Below are positions 1-8,065 of a stretch of 12,921 bases of DNA, piece after piece. The notes beneath the pieces are model-generated. The model saw nothing but the letters and a program-made list of their open reading frames with translations, had not been told where the DNA came from and did not search any database. Source of the stretch: an uncultured Blautia sp. (GTDB lineage: Bacteria; Bacillota; Clostridia; Lachnospirales; Lachnospiraceae); the NCBI GenBank assembly GCA_900765525.1, contig CAAFRY010000111.1, positions 1 through 12,921 on the forward strand, read 5' to 3'. How positions within the stretch are numbered: the stretch's first letter is position 1; each line of letters starts with the position of its first letter. The position numbers and the translations under genes are program-made.

Positions 1-274
1 CACCGCTACGCCTCATTCCTCCGCCTTGCAGAATGAAAATTCATTCTACGTCATTATGCTGAAAATGAACGTGCCAGTACACTAGATATGAATTCTCACG
101 TTGCTGTTCAGACCTGGCATTTTCATTTACTGAAAATGCATAGGAGACAGTACGAAAAGCAGCTAAAGAATCCAGCCCTCTCGCCGTAGGCCACTTAAAA
201 TGGGCTGGATTCCGTTGCAGTTTACGCATAGTGTGAACTGTAACATTCTCGCCGTAACTTCGCAGACAGTTCAT
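1..274. other. Hairpin-rich intergenic stretch, possible dispersed structured element
   Basis: No convincing gene is seen here, but there are many short perfect inverted repeats. They are: 8-bp arms at 30-37/40-47; 9-bp arms GCATTTTCA/TGAAAATGC at 117-125/131-139 with a 5-base loop; 11-bp arms GAATCCAGCCC/GGGCTGGATTC at 168-178/202-212; and arms at 218-225/233-240 with one G-T pair. The 10-mer TCTCGCCGTA occurs twice (179-188 and 247-256), and TGAAAATG occurs at 60-67 and 131-138. A 77-codon minus-strand frame (41-274) runs through the stretch; its translation (containing NPAHFKWPTARGLDS) resembles short hypothetical proteins I associate with Lachnospiraceae genomes, a recollection I could not check. 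A repeated structured DNA or RNA element is an inference. The left edge may be cut by the window. Confidence 0.4.
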
Positions 275-284
275 GGAAATTCTC

Positions 285-313
285 TTTATAATTTTATGAA
301 AAAATGGTAAAAT
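285..313 (+). promoter_or_regulatory. Candidate promoter for the Sir2-family gene
   Basis: TTTATA (285-290) and TAAAAT (308-313) are 17 bases apart, and the -10 box carries an extended TGG just upstream (305-307). The predicted start of transcription lies about 45 bases before the coding start at 365. The -35 box is only a 4 of 6 match. A second -10-like TATAAT at 287-292 has no good -35 partner. Confidence 0.35.
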
Positions 314-364
314 AAGTGCAAGTAAAATCCTACGCTTATGTATGGAGAAGAAGGGAGGATTCTT

Positions 365-1102
365 ATGGATATGGAAAAGAAAATAGAGAGGTTAAAGTCT
401 ATTTTAGAGGACAGCAGCTATACGGTGATGATAACGGGTTCCGGAATGATGTCGGAAGGCGGGTATCAGGGATTGAAGACTCCGGAAAGGGCTTATGAGA
501 CAGAGAAGAAATATGGGTTGTCTCCGGAGGATTTGTTTACCACTATTTTTTATAACAACCGTACGGCCCAGTTTTTTGATTTTTACAGGTCCCAGGTTTT
601 GGAGAATCAGCCCCAGGTAACAGAGTCATCCTATGTGTTGGCCAGGATGGAGCAGGCAGGAAAACTGCAGTGCATCATTGACAGTAATATATATGAGCTG
701 CCCCAAAAGGGAGGCTGCAAGAATGTGATTTCTCTCCATGGCTCCATTTATAAAAACAAATGTCCTCACTGCGGCCGGGAATATCCTATGGAATATATCA
801 GAGATTCTAAAAAAATTCCCAGATGTGAAAGCTGCGGGCGAGTGATTCGGCCGGGAGTTATGTTGTTTGGAGAGATGATGGACAGCAGTCTGATGTCAGA
901 GGCTACAAGGCAGATTGAGAGAGCGGATGTGCTGCTTTTGCTGGGAACGGGCGTGAATTCTGAAGTATTCTCCAAATATGTCCGTTATTTCCATGGAAGA
1001 AAGCTGGTGCTTATCCATAAAGAGAGCAAGCTTTTGGATGAAAAAGCAGATTTGGTGATTCTGGATGAGCCTAAAAATATCCTGCCCAAACTTGGATATT
1101 AA
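365..1102 (+). CDS. Divergent Sir2-family (sirtuin-like) protein
   Basis: A 245-residue protein with the sirtuin layout. The Rossmann glycine motif is TGSGMMSEGG (24-33, where sirtuins have GAGxS). The catalytic His is in SLHGS (His125). The zinc ribbon has Cys133, Cys136, Cys154 and Cys157 (CPHC/CESC), followed by RPGVMLFGE (162-170) and LLLLGTGVNSE (190-200). Sirtuins use NAD to deacylate lysines or to ADP-ribosylate. Several NAD-pocket residues differ: the TQNxDxLH motif is DSNIYELP (106-113), keeping only the Asn, and the GIPxFR loop is replaced by GYQGLK. Activity is therefore uncertain; Sir2-like ADP-ribosyltransferase or binding-only roles are possible. The start at 365 is chosen because AGGGAGG (352-358) sits 6 bases upstream; an in-frame ATG at 338 lacks such a site. 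The gene has its own terminator, so it is separate from the atp operon. The family is fairly sure, the function is not. Confidence 0.82.
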   Translation: MDMEKKIERLKSILEDSSYTVMITGSGMMSEGGYQGLKTPERAYETEKKYGLSPEDLFTTIFYNNRTAQFFDFYRSQVLENQPQVTESSYVLARMEQAGKLQCIIDSNIYELPQKGGCKNVISLHGSIYKNKCPHCGREYPMEYIRDSKKIPRCESCGRVIRPGVMLFGEMMDSSLMSEATRQIERADVLLLLGTGVNSEVFSKYVRYFHGRKLVLIHKESKLLDEKADLVILDEPKNILPKLGY

Positions 1103-1131
1103 GGGGCAAAGCTTTTACCAGTAATTTTTGA

Positions 1132-1177
1132 GAAAAGGTGTTTTAGATTATACAAATAAAACACCTTTTCTTTTTTT
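1132..1177 (+). terminator. Strong intrinsic terminator after the Sir2-family gene
   Basis: A perfect 14-bp stem, GAAAAGGTGTTTTA (1132-1145) with TAAAACACCTTTTC (1157-1170), has an 11-base loop and is followed by seven T (1171-1177). It separates the Sir2-family gene from the atp operon. Confidence 0.9.
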
Positions 1178-1259
1178 GAAAATGACAGTATAGGAAAAAT
1201 TCATGAAAATTCAAATGAAAAAATAGGGAATTTATATAAAATGCAAGTGGTAGAACCAG

Positions 1260-1279
1260 TGTATACCAAACGGTATACA
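1260..1279. promoter_or_regulatory. Palindrome, operator-like
   Basis: TGTATACC (1260-1267) and GGTATACA (1272-1279) are perfect 8-bp inverted arms around four bases. There is no T-tract, so it is not a terminator. It looks like a site for a dimeric regulator upstream of the atp promoter candidates; the protein is unknown. Confidence 0.4.
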
Positions 1280-1353
1280 AAAATCCATGGGATTTCTGAC
1301 AAAAAGAGGGGAGAAGTTTAAAAAAGTACAAAAGTTTTTGACAAAAAAATTCA

Positions 1354-1368
1354 CGTTTTCAGAAAAGG
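1354..1368. promoter_or_regulatory. CodY-box-like sequence
   Basis: The central eleven bases TTTTCAGAAAA (1356-1366) match the core of the CodY consensus AATTTTCWGAAAATT, while both outer pairs mismatch (11 of 15). It lies between the two TTGACA boxes. CodY senses branched-chain amino acids and GTP in Firmicutes. With four mismatches this is only a candidate. Confidence 0.25.
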
Positions 1369-1377
1369 AAGGAATGA

Positions 1378-1406
1378 TTGACAAATCAGTTTTTTAGCAG
1401 TAAGGT
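1378..1406 (+). promoter_or_regulatory. Candidate promoter for the atp operon
   Basis: A perfect TTGACA (1378-1383) is followed after 17 bases by TAAGGT (1401-1406), a weak -10 box. Another perfect TTGACA at 1338-1343 has no recognisable -10 at 16-18 bases. If the second is used, the leader is about 85 bases. Confidence 0.4.
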
Positions 1407-1482
1407 TGATAGCGATTTAAGAAATAAGAAGTAACTTAACTATTTTTAGGAAAGGAGATAGTCGAGAAACCACGAATACAGA

Positions 1483-1490
1483 AAGGAAGG
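1483..1490 (+). promoter_or_regulatory. Ribosome binding site that points to an ACG start for atpB
   Basis: AAGGAAGG ends directly against an ATG at 1491, which is too close and opens a frame that stops after 19 codons. It lies seven bases before the ACG at 1498, the normal distance, and that ACG is in the atpB frame. Confidence 0.5.
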
Positions 1491-1497
1491 ATGTCTT

Positions 1498-2181
1498 ACG
1501 AGTATAGCCGAGAGAATCACGGAAGAGCTGAATTGCGAAACCGTATTTAACATTCCGGTTTTTGGCGGCATTCCGGTTAGCGAATCTGTGGTGGTTACAT
1601 GGATTATTATGGCGGTGCTGACGCTTTTGTCAGTGCTACTGGTTCGGAATCTGAAAGTGGAAAATCCAGGGAAAAAGCAGCTGGCTTTGGAGGCCTTTAT
1701 CGGGTTTTTGGATGATTTTTTTACAGGGATTCTGGGCAAAGATGGAAAGCCATATATCCCGTACCTGATTACAGTAGCCCTTTACATAGGGTGTGCAAAC
1801 CTAATCGGTCTGTTTGGCTTTAAGCCGCCTACAAAAGACTTGAATGTAACGGCAGGATTGGCACTTATGAGCCTTGTACTTATCTACTATTCCGGACTGA
1901 AAAAGAAGGGTGTGAAAAAATTTTTTCTCGGTTTTGCGGAACCGCTGCCCTTTATCGCTCCCATCAATATTATGGAGATTGCGATACGGCCCGTATCCCT
2001 TTGTATGCGGCTATTCGGCAATGTAATCGGTGCTTTTGTCATTATGGAATTGATAAAAATGATGGTGCCGGTGCTTGTGCCTATCCCATTCAGCATGTAT
2101 TTTGATATTTTTGACGGTCTGATTCAGACCTATGTGTTTGTCTTTTTAACCTCTCTGTTTATGCAGGAACAAATGGAATAG
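1498..2181 (+). CDS. atpB: F1Fo ATP synthase subunit a
   Basis: The membrane stator channel that passes ions to the c-ring. Counted from 1498 it is 227 residues, the usual size, with several hydrophobic helices. Conserved points are PTKDLNVTAGLAL (111-123), the essential Arg171 in MRLFGN, and Gln210 in GLIQTYVF near the C-terminus. The start is odd. The conserved N-terminal segment (NIPVFGGIPVSESVVVTW) lies in this frame, but between the upstream stop at 1459 and the GTG at 1588 there is no ATG, GTG or TTG. ACG at 1498 is well placed behind AAGGAAGG. Automatic tools would probably start at GTG 1588 (197 residues, no ribosome site). A point change from ATG to ACG, a one-base insertion after an ATG at 1491, or a sequence error could explain this. 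It is the first gene of the atp operon. Identity is sure; the start is not. Confidence 0.9.
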   Translation, partial: TSIAERITEELNCETVFNIPVFGGIPVSESVVVTWIIMAVLTLLSVLLVRNLKVENPGKKQLALEAFIGFLDDFFTGILGKDGKPYIPYLITVALYIGCANLIGLFGFKPPTKDLNVTAGLALMSLVLIYYSGLKKKGVKKFFLGFAEPLPFIAPINIMEIAIRPVSLCMRLFGNVIGAFVIMELIKMMVPVLVPIPFSMYFDIFDGLIQTYVFVFLTSLFMQEQME

Positions 2182-2278
2182 TAGCTGCAAAACAGAGAAA
2201 TTTCTGAGTTCCGGAAACAAAGAAACGGAACAGACATGAAAAATAATAAAAATGTAAAGTGAAAAGGAGAAATGAATT

Positions 2279-2491
2279 ATGACAGCAGCAATTGGTGCAG
2301 GTATTGCAGTATTAACAGGTCTTGGAGCAGGTTTAGGTATCGGTCTGGCAACCTCTAAAGCAGTGGAAGCCGTTGCAAGGCAGCCGGAAGCAGACGGAAA
2401 AATCAGTAAGCTGTTGTTGCTGGGATGTGCCCTGGCAGAGGCTACCGCCATTTATGGTTTCGTTATCGCTCTGTTACTGTTATTCTTATAA
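2279..2491 (+). CDS. atpE: F1Fo ATP synthase subunit c
   Basis: A 70-residue hairpin of two membrane helices that oligomerises into the rotor ring. Helix 1 is glycine-rich ([17 protein letters not shown], 6-22), the polar loop is ARQPE (33-37), and the ion-carrying carboxylate is Glu54 in [11 protein letters not shown]. Compared with the sodium-type c of Ilyobacter, the Gln ligand in helix 1 is Ile21 and the Ser after the Glu is Ala55, so proton transport is the better guess; Thr56 is kept. It is at the short end of the family and ends right after the second helix. The start at 2279 has AAGGAG (2264-2269) nine bases upstream. About 97 non-coding bases separate it from atpB. Confidence 0.95.
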   Translation: MTAAIGAGIAVLTGLGAGLGIGLATSKAVEAVARQPEADGKISKLLLLGCALAEATAIYGFVIALLLLFL

Positions 2492-2524
2492 AAATATGCA
2501 GATAGAAAGGCAGGTGCAGAGAAG

Positions 2525-3025
2525 ATGTTAAGTCTTGGTTGGGGACTTGTCTGGACCATAATCAACATAATAGTTCTTTATCTGCTGATGAAAAAGTTTC
2601 TTGTGGGACCTGTTCTGGGCATCATGGAAAAGAGAAAGGAACTCATTGCCAGACAGATGGAAGAAGCCAGAACTGCTCAGGAAAAGGCGGAGGAGCTGAA
2701 GGGACGCTACGAAGGAGCCCTGGCTTCAGCTAAAGAGGAGTCTGCCCAGATTATCCAGGAGGCCAAAGCAGACGCCAAGAGTATGGGGCAGCGCCTTGTG
2801 GAAGAGGCAAACCAGGAGGCAGCCAGAATTCTGGAAACCGCCAGAACTGCCGCTGAGGCAGAAAAGAAAAATGCTCTTGAAGGAGCCCGTACAGAGATTG
2901 CAGGTCTGGCTGTGGAAGCGGCGAAAAAGCTGCTCACACAAGGCAGCAGCCCGGAGGGGAATCAGATGCTTTATGACCAATTTTTAGCCAAAGCAGGTGA
3001 TGGAAATGACACAGACATCCATTAG
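2525..3025 (+). CDS. atpF: F1Fo ATP synthase subunit b
   Basis: A 166-residue peripheral stalk subunit. An N-terminal membrane helix (about 5-22, WGLVWTIINIIVLYLLM) is followed by FLVGPVLGIMEKRKE and a long charged, Ala/Glu/Lys-rich coiled coil (about 34-135) that reaches up to F1 and binds delta. AGGTG (2512-2516) is eight bases before the ATG. It starts 33 bases after atpE, and its last 20 bases overlap the chosen atpH start, which suggests translational coupling. Length and order are normal. Confidence 0.93.
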   Translation: MLSLGWGLVWTIINIIVLYLLMKKFLVGPVLGIMEKRKELIARQMEEARTAQEKAEELKGRYEGALASAKEESAQIIQEAKADAKSMGQRLVEEANQEAARILETARTAAEAEKKNALEGARTEIAGLAVEAAKKLLTQGSSPEGNQMLYDQFLAKAGDGNDTDIH

Positions 3026-3509
3026 TTACGGGAGAATATTATATGAGCTTTCCGTCTTGCCCCAGACAGTGGAAAAAGCCAGAAAGCTGACAGAAGCTTC
3101 TGAGGAAACCAGAAGACTTCTGGAAAGTCCCATAGTATCCCTGGACCAGAAGGAGAAAGTCATCAAACGGCTTTTTCCCCGGGAAATTTGGGGTTTTTTG
3201 ACCGTTGTATGTAAGTATGGTCATGCAGGACTTTTACCGGAAATGTTCCGGGCATATCAGGAATATTATAACCAACAGAATCATATATTGACGGCTGCGC
3301 TGTACTATGTGACGCCTCCCACCAAAGAACAGCTGGAGGGAATCAAAAAGTTTTTGTGCAGTACCTGTCATACAAAAGATGCGGATATAGAAATGATAGA
3401 AGACAAGAGCCTGGTAGGCGGATTTATCATCCGTGCCGGGGAACAAGAATTTGATTACAGCCTGAAAGGCCGCATCCAGGCATTACAACAAAAATTAAGC
3501 TGGAGGTGA
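3006..3509 (+). CDS. atpH: F1Fo ATP synthase subunit delta
   Basis: A 167-residue protein that joins the top of F1 to subunit b. The N-terminal helical domain begins with [12 protein letters not shown], and the C-terminal family signature is [17 protein letters not shown] (136-152). It is slightly shorter than the usual 175-180 residues. A CSTC pair (118-121) is unusual but has no known role. Possible starts are GTG 2997, ATG 3000 and ATG 3006; 3006 is chosen because AGGTG (2995-2999) is six bases upstream of it and collides with the other two. It overlaps atpF by 20 bases. Confidence 0.9.
   Translation: MTQTSISYGRILYELSVLPQTVEKARKLTEASEETRRLLESPIVSLDQKEKVIKRLFPREIWGFLTVVCKYGHAGLLPEMFRAYQEYYNQQNHILTAALYYVTPPTKEQLEGIKKFLCSTCHTKDADIEMIEDKSLVGGFIIRAGEQEFDYSLKGRIQALQQKLSWR
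3502..3509 (+). promoter_or_regulatory. Ribosome binding site that supports a TTG start for atpA
   Basis: GGAGGTGA overlaps the atpH stop codon. It lies at normal distance (8 bases from GGAGG) before TTG 3515. The alternative GTG at 3506 lies inside the site itself and has no other purine-rich site upstream. Confidence 0.6.
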
Positions 3510-3514
3510 AGGGT

Positions 3515-5023
3515 TTGAGTTCCATCAATTCAGAAGAAATTATTTCCATTCTGAAAGAAGAAATCGAGAATTTCGATATGGCCATTGGCGCCAGAGATGT
3601 GGGAACCGTTATCTGGGTGGGCGACGGCATTGCAACGGTTTACGGTATAGACCATGCCATGTACGGCGAGATTGTAACCTTTGAAAACGGTGTCAAGGGA
3701 ATGGTGCAGGATATTAAGAGAAACGAAACAGGAGTCATCATTTTTGGAAAAGATACTGGAATCAAAGAGGGAACCAAGGTGGCCCGCACAGAGAAAATGG
3801 CTGGTATACCTGTAGGTCAGGGATATATTGGCAGGGTAGTAGACGCCTTAGGCAGTCCCATAGATGGAAAAGGGGAGATAGAGGCTGAAGACTACCGTCC
3901 GGTAGAAAACGAAGCACCGGGTATCATTGACCGTAAGTCTGTATCCGTGCCTTTAGAAACCGGTATTTTAGCTATTGACTCTATGTTTCCCATCGGACGG
4001 GGACAGCGTGAGCTGATTATCGGTGACAGACAGACCGGAAAGACATCCATTGCCATTGATACTATTTTGAATCAGAAGGGCAAGGATGTGATTTGTATCT
4101 ATGTGGCTATCGGACAGAAAGCCTCTACAGTAGCAAAATTAGTGGGGACCCTGCAAAAGCACGGGGCTATGGAATATACCACGGTATTTGCAGCAACTGC
4201 CAGTGATTGTGCGCCCCTTCAATATATTGTTCCTTATTCAGGAACAGCTCTGGCAGAATATTTTATGTACCAGGGTAAGGATGTACTGATAGTATACGAT
4301 GATTTGTCTAAGCATGCAGTAGCCTACCGTGCCCTGTCTCTGCTGCTGGAACGTTCTCCGGGCCGTGAGGCTTATCCGGGAGATGTATTTTACCTTCATT
4401 CCAGGCTGCTGGAGCGTTCCAGCCGTCTTAGCCAGGAAGCTGGCGGAGGTTCTATAACAGCCCTTCCGATTATTGAAACTCAGGCGGGAGATGTTTCCGC
4501 TTATATTCCTACTAACGTAATTTCTATTACAGACGGACAGATTTTCCTGGAAAATGATTTGTTTTTTGCAGGCGTGCGGCCAGCGGTGAACGTGGGACTT
4601 TCGGTGTCTCGTGTAGGTGGTGCGGCTCAGACAAAAGCCATGAAAAAGGCCTCCGGAAGTATGCGTATTGATTTGGCCCAGTATAGGGAGATGGAAGTGT
4701 TTACCCAGTTCTCTTCCGATTTGGATGAGGCCACTAAGGCTCAGCTGGATTATGGAAAATGTCTGATGGAATTGTTAAAGCAGCCTCTTTGCAGACCCTT
4801 GTCTTCCCATGAGCAGGTGATTACTCTGTGGGTTGCCACTCATAAGATGATGACAGATATTCCGGTAAAAGAGATAAAAAGCTTCCAGATGGATATGCTG
4901 GAATATTTCCAGAAGAAGCATCCGGAAATCTGCAGTGAGATTGAAGAGAAGAAGGTTCTTTCTCCAGAGCTGGGCGACCAGATTTTGAAGGCTGCAGAGG
5001 AATTTAAAAACAGGAACAGGTGA
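3515..5023 (+). CDS. atpA: F1Fo ATP synthase subunit alpha
   Basis: A 502-residue F1 subunit that binds nucleotide at the non-catalytic sites and gives the arginine finger to beta. The Walker A motif is GDRQTGKT (170-177), Walker B is VLIVYDDLS (about 257-265), [16 protein letters not shown] lies near 282-297, and [11 protein letters not shown] (356-366) carries the family signature and the arginine finger Arg366. The N-terminus reads [15 protein letters not shown], as in other clostridial alphas. The TTG at 3515 is preferred because of the ribosome site at 3502-3509; GTG 3506 would add three residues and overlap the atpH stop by four bases. atpG follows four bases after the stop. Confidence 0.96.
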   Translation: MSSINSEEIISILKEEIENFDMAIGARDVGTVIWVGDGIATVYGIDHAMYGEIVTFENGVKGMVQDIKRNETGVIIFGKDTGIKEGTKVARTEKMAGIPVGQGYIGRVVDALGSPIDGKGEIEAEDYRPVENEAPGIIDRKSVSVPLETGILAIDSMFPIGRGQRELIIGDRQTGKTSIAIDTILNQKGKDVICIYVAIGQKASTVAKLVGTLQKHGAMEYTTVFAATASDCAPLQYIVPYSGTALAEYFMYQGKDVLIVYDDLSKHAVAYRALSLLLERSPGREAYPGDVFYLHSRLLERSSRLSQEAGGGSITALPIIETQAGDVSAYIPTNVISITDGQIFLENDLFFAGVRPAVNVGLSVSRVGGAAQTKAMKKASGSMRIDLAQYREMEVFTQFSSDLDEATKAQLDYGKCLMELLKQPLCRPLSSHEQVITLWVATHKMMTDIPVKEIKSFQMDMLEYFQKKHPEICSEIEEKKVLSPELGDQILKAAEEFKNRNR

Positions 5024-5027
5024 TGAG

Positions 5028-5918
5028 ATGGCAAGCGCAAAAGAGATTAAAAGCCGTATAAACAGTATTCAGGATACCATGAAAATCACTAGCGCCATGT
5101 ACATGATTTCCTCTTCAAAGCTGAAGAGAGCCAGAAAGGTGCTGGCCGATACGGAGCCTTATTTCTATGCCCTTCAGTCAGCTATAGGCCGTGTCCTCCG
5201 TCATGTACCGGACATAGAGCATAAATATTTTGACGAGCGTTCTCATATAGCTCCTGAAGACAGGAAGATAGGCTATATCGTGGTCTCGGCGGATAAGGGG
5301 TTGGCCGGAGCCTATAATCACAATGTATTCAAGCTGGCAGAAAAAGGTATGGATTCTGGCTCTCATGTGCAGCTTTTTGTGCTGGGAGAAGTGGGACGCC
5401 AGTATTTCTCACGCCAGCATAAGGATGTGGATACTACCTTCCGCTATACGGTCCAGAAGCCTACCATGCACAGGGCCAGAGTGATTTCTGAGAAGATGAT
5501 TGCCCTGTACCTGGAGGGGAAATTGGATGAGGTATATATTGTTTATACCCGTATGGCAAATGCAGCTACTATGGTAGCGGAGAAGCAGCAGCTTCTGCCC
5601 TTAAAGAAGGCGTCTTTCCATACTCCGGCCCAGGTTTTGGTTGACATCCATCAGGAGGAAATTGAGATGGTTCCCTCGGCGGAGGAGGTGCTGAGCAGCA
5701 TTGTACCTAACTATTTAAGAGGTATGATTTACGGCTGCCTGGTAGAATCTTATGCCAGCGAACATAATTCCCGTATGATGGCTATGGATGCAGCTACATC
5801 AAGTGCAAAGGATATGCTGAAGGATTTATCCATTAAATATAATCGTGTCCGTCAGGCTGCCATTACCCAAGAAATCACAGAGGTAATCGGCGGAGCTAAG
5901 GCGCAGAAAAAGAAATAG
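5028..5918 (+). CDS. atpG: F1Fo ATP synthase subunit gamma
   Basis: The 296-residue central shaft. The long N-terminal helix begins with ASAKEIKSRINSIQDTMKIT, and the C-terminal helix ends in the family signature ITQEITEVIGGAKA (about 279-292). The middle Rossmann-like domain begins near IGYIVVSADKGLAGAYN. Length is typical. AGGTGA (5018-5023) overlaps the atpA stop, and the ATG at 5028 is four bases after that stop, so translation is probably coupled. Confidence 0.95.
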   Translation: MASAKEIKSRINSIQDTMKITSAMYMISSSKLKRARKVLADTEPYFYALQSAIGRVLRHVPDIEHKYFDERSHIAPEDRKIGYIVVSADKGLAGAYNHNVFKLAEKGMDSGSHVQLFVLGEVGRQYFSRQHKDVDTTFRYTVQKPTMHRARVISEKMIALYLEGKLDEVYIVYTRMANAATMVAEKQQLLPLKKASFHTPAQVLVDIHQEEIEMVPSAEEVLSSIVPNYLRGMIYGCLVESYASEHNSRMMAMDAATSSAKDMLKDLSIKYNRVRQAAITQEITEVIGGAKAQKKK

Positions 5919-5924
5919 AAATGA

Positions 5925-7334
<1,410 letters not shown>

Positions 7335-7357
7335 CCTTCAGAAAAGGAGCCGTGGAT

Positions 7358-7768
7358 ATGAATACATTTGGTTTAAACGTGATTGCCAGCGATAAAGATT
7401 TTTATCACGGCAGAGGAATCAGTATCACTCTTCCGGCTAAGGACGGAGTTATCACGATTCTGGCCCATCATGCGGATATGATGGTGGCTATTGTGCCGGG
7501 TGAGATGTATATAGAGACAGATAAGGGAGAGAAGCTGACGGCCGTGGTAGGCGGCGGCTTTGCCCAGATTATCAATAACCGTGTTACTGTGCTGGCAGAC
7601 AGTATTGAGCGTCCGGAAGATATTGATATAAAACGTGCCAAGGAGGCAAAGGAGAGGGCTCAGGAGCAGCTTCGCCAGAAACAGAGCCTTCAGGAATATT
7701 ATGTGTCTAAACAGTCTCTGGCCAGAGCGATGGCCCGTATGAAGGCTACCAGAGACAGAGGAATTTAA
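7358..7768 (+). CDS. atpC: F1Fo ATP synthase subunit epsilon
   Basis: A 136-residue central-stalk subunit that also restrains ATP hydrolysis. The N-terminal beta-sandwich (about 1-85) includes AKDGVITILAHHADMMVAI and VVGGGFAQIINNRVTVLAD, and the C-terminal helical hairpin (about 86-136) is rich in Lys, Arg and Gln. ATG 7358 is chosen because AAGGAG (7344-7349) is eight bases upstream; a GTG at 7352 is too close. This is the last gene of the operon. Confidence 0.93.
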   Translation: MNTFGLNVIASDKDFYHGRGISITLPAKDGVITILAHHADMMVAIVPGEMYIETDKGEKLTAVVGGGFAQIINNRVTVLADSIERPEDIDIKRAKEAKERAQEQLRQKQSLQEYYVSKQSLARAMARMKATRDRGI

Positions 7769-7940
7769 GACATGGACAGCCTGTCCGGACATAGGTAAGA
7801 CAACAGAGGGATAAATACAGATGAAGCAGAGAGGCAGCCTTATTTCCAGAAAAAGGGAGTGAGGCTGCCTCGGCTTTTGGGACACAGTGGCATTAAACGA
7901 TAAGGAAGAGAAGCAAGGATTTTTAGCGGTATTATTCTGA
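7769..7940. other. Intergenic region between atpC and the ilvN control region
   Basis: No gene is seen here. Besides the terminator-like hairpin (7831-7878), there is a small palindrome TGTCCGGACA (7782-7791) just after atpC, which together with GGACA (7774-7778) could form a short hairpin. Confidence 0.55.
7831..7878 (+). terminator. Probable terminator of the atp operon
   Basis: A perfect 10-bp GC-rich stem, GAGGCAGCCT (7831-7840) with AGGCTGCCTC (7862-7871), has a 21-base loop and is followed three bases later by only four T (7875-7878). The stem is strong but the T-tract is poor, so termination may be partial. Confidence 0.6.
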
Positions 7941-7970
7941 GTTATATACTACATACTAATTAGTTATAAC
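7941..7970. promoter_or_regulatory. Imperfect dyad upstream of the ilvN promoter
   Basis: GTTATATACT (7941-7950) mirrors AGTTATAAC (7962-7970) with one bulged base. The right arm contains the perfect palindrome GTTATAAC. It ends 12 bases before the -35 box, a usual activator position. The regulator is unknown; the nearby LysR protein is a candidate. Confidence 0.35.
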
Positions 7971-7982
7971 GCTGGGAATTCG

Positions 7983-8011
7983 TTGACAAAGAGGCGGATA
8001 GTTGGTAGAAT
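7983..8011 (+). promoter_or_regulatory. Strong promoter for ilvN-ilvC
   Basis: A perfect TTGACA (7983-7988), a 17-base spacer and TAGAAT (8006-8011) with an extended TGG in front. The leader would be about 48 bases, with a 5-bp hairpin AAGTC/GACTT (8030-8044). That is too short for a T-box or a classical attenuator. Confidence 0.8.
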
Positions 8012-8065
8012 GACAGAAAAGTCAGCCGAAAGTCCTGGAGACTTAGGCGTGAGAGAGGGTGCTGT

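Larger units (their letters stand above)
1178..1482. other. A/T-rich control region upstream of the atp operon
   Basis: About 300 bases without a supportable gene. A 62-codon minus-strand frame at 1143-1331 overlaps the preceding terminator and is A/T-run translation. The region holds a palindrome (1260-1279), two TTGACA boxes (1338-1343 and 1378-1383), a CodY-like half-degenerate box (1354-1368) and an orphan ribosome-site-like AAAGGAG (1451-1457), which has no ATG, GTG or TTG within useful distance. No atpI or atpZ gene is present. Confidence 0.6.

Noticed and set aside
41..274. 77-residue minus-strand frame
   Set aside because: It has only a weak ribosome-site-like AAAGAGA, no promoter pair, no recognisable domain, and it runs through several hairpins. 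Treated as part of a structured element rather than a gene.
1143..1331. 62-residue minus-strand frame between the Sir2 gene and atpB
   Set aside because: It overlaps the terminator stem and is a translation of A/T-rich control DNA, rich in Phe, Leu and Lys, with no domain.
1491..1551. ATG at 1491 as the atpB start
   Set aside because: It touches the ribosome site with no spacer and its frame stops after 19 codons; the conserved AtpB sequence is in another frame.
7373..7885. 170-residue minus-strand frame over atpC
   Set aside because: It lies antisense to the clearly coding atpC and runs through the terminator hairpin; no recognisable domain.
7931..7945. CodY-like box upstream of ilvN
   Set aside because: Only about 9 of 15 positions match the consensus, which is expected by chance in A/T-rich DNA.
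8012..8065. T-box or leader-peptide attenuator before ilvN
   Set aside because: The leader from the predicted start is about 48 bases, with no T-box core, no antiterminator/terminator pair and no run of Leu, Val or Ile codons.
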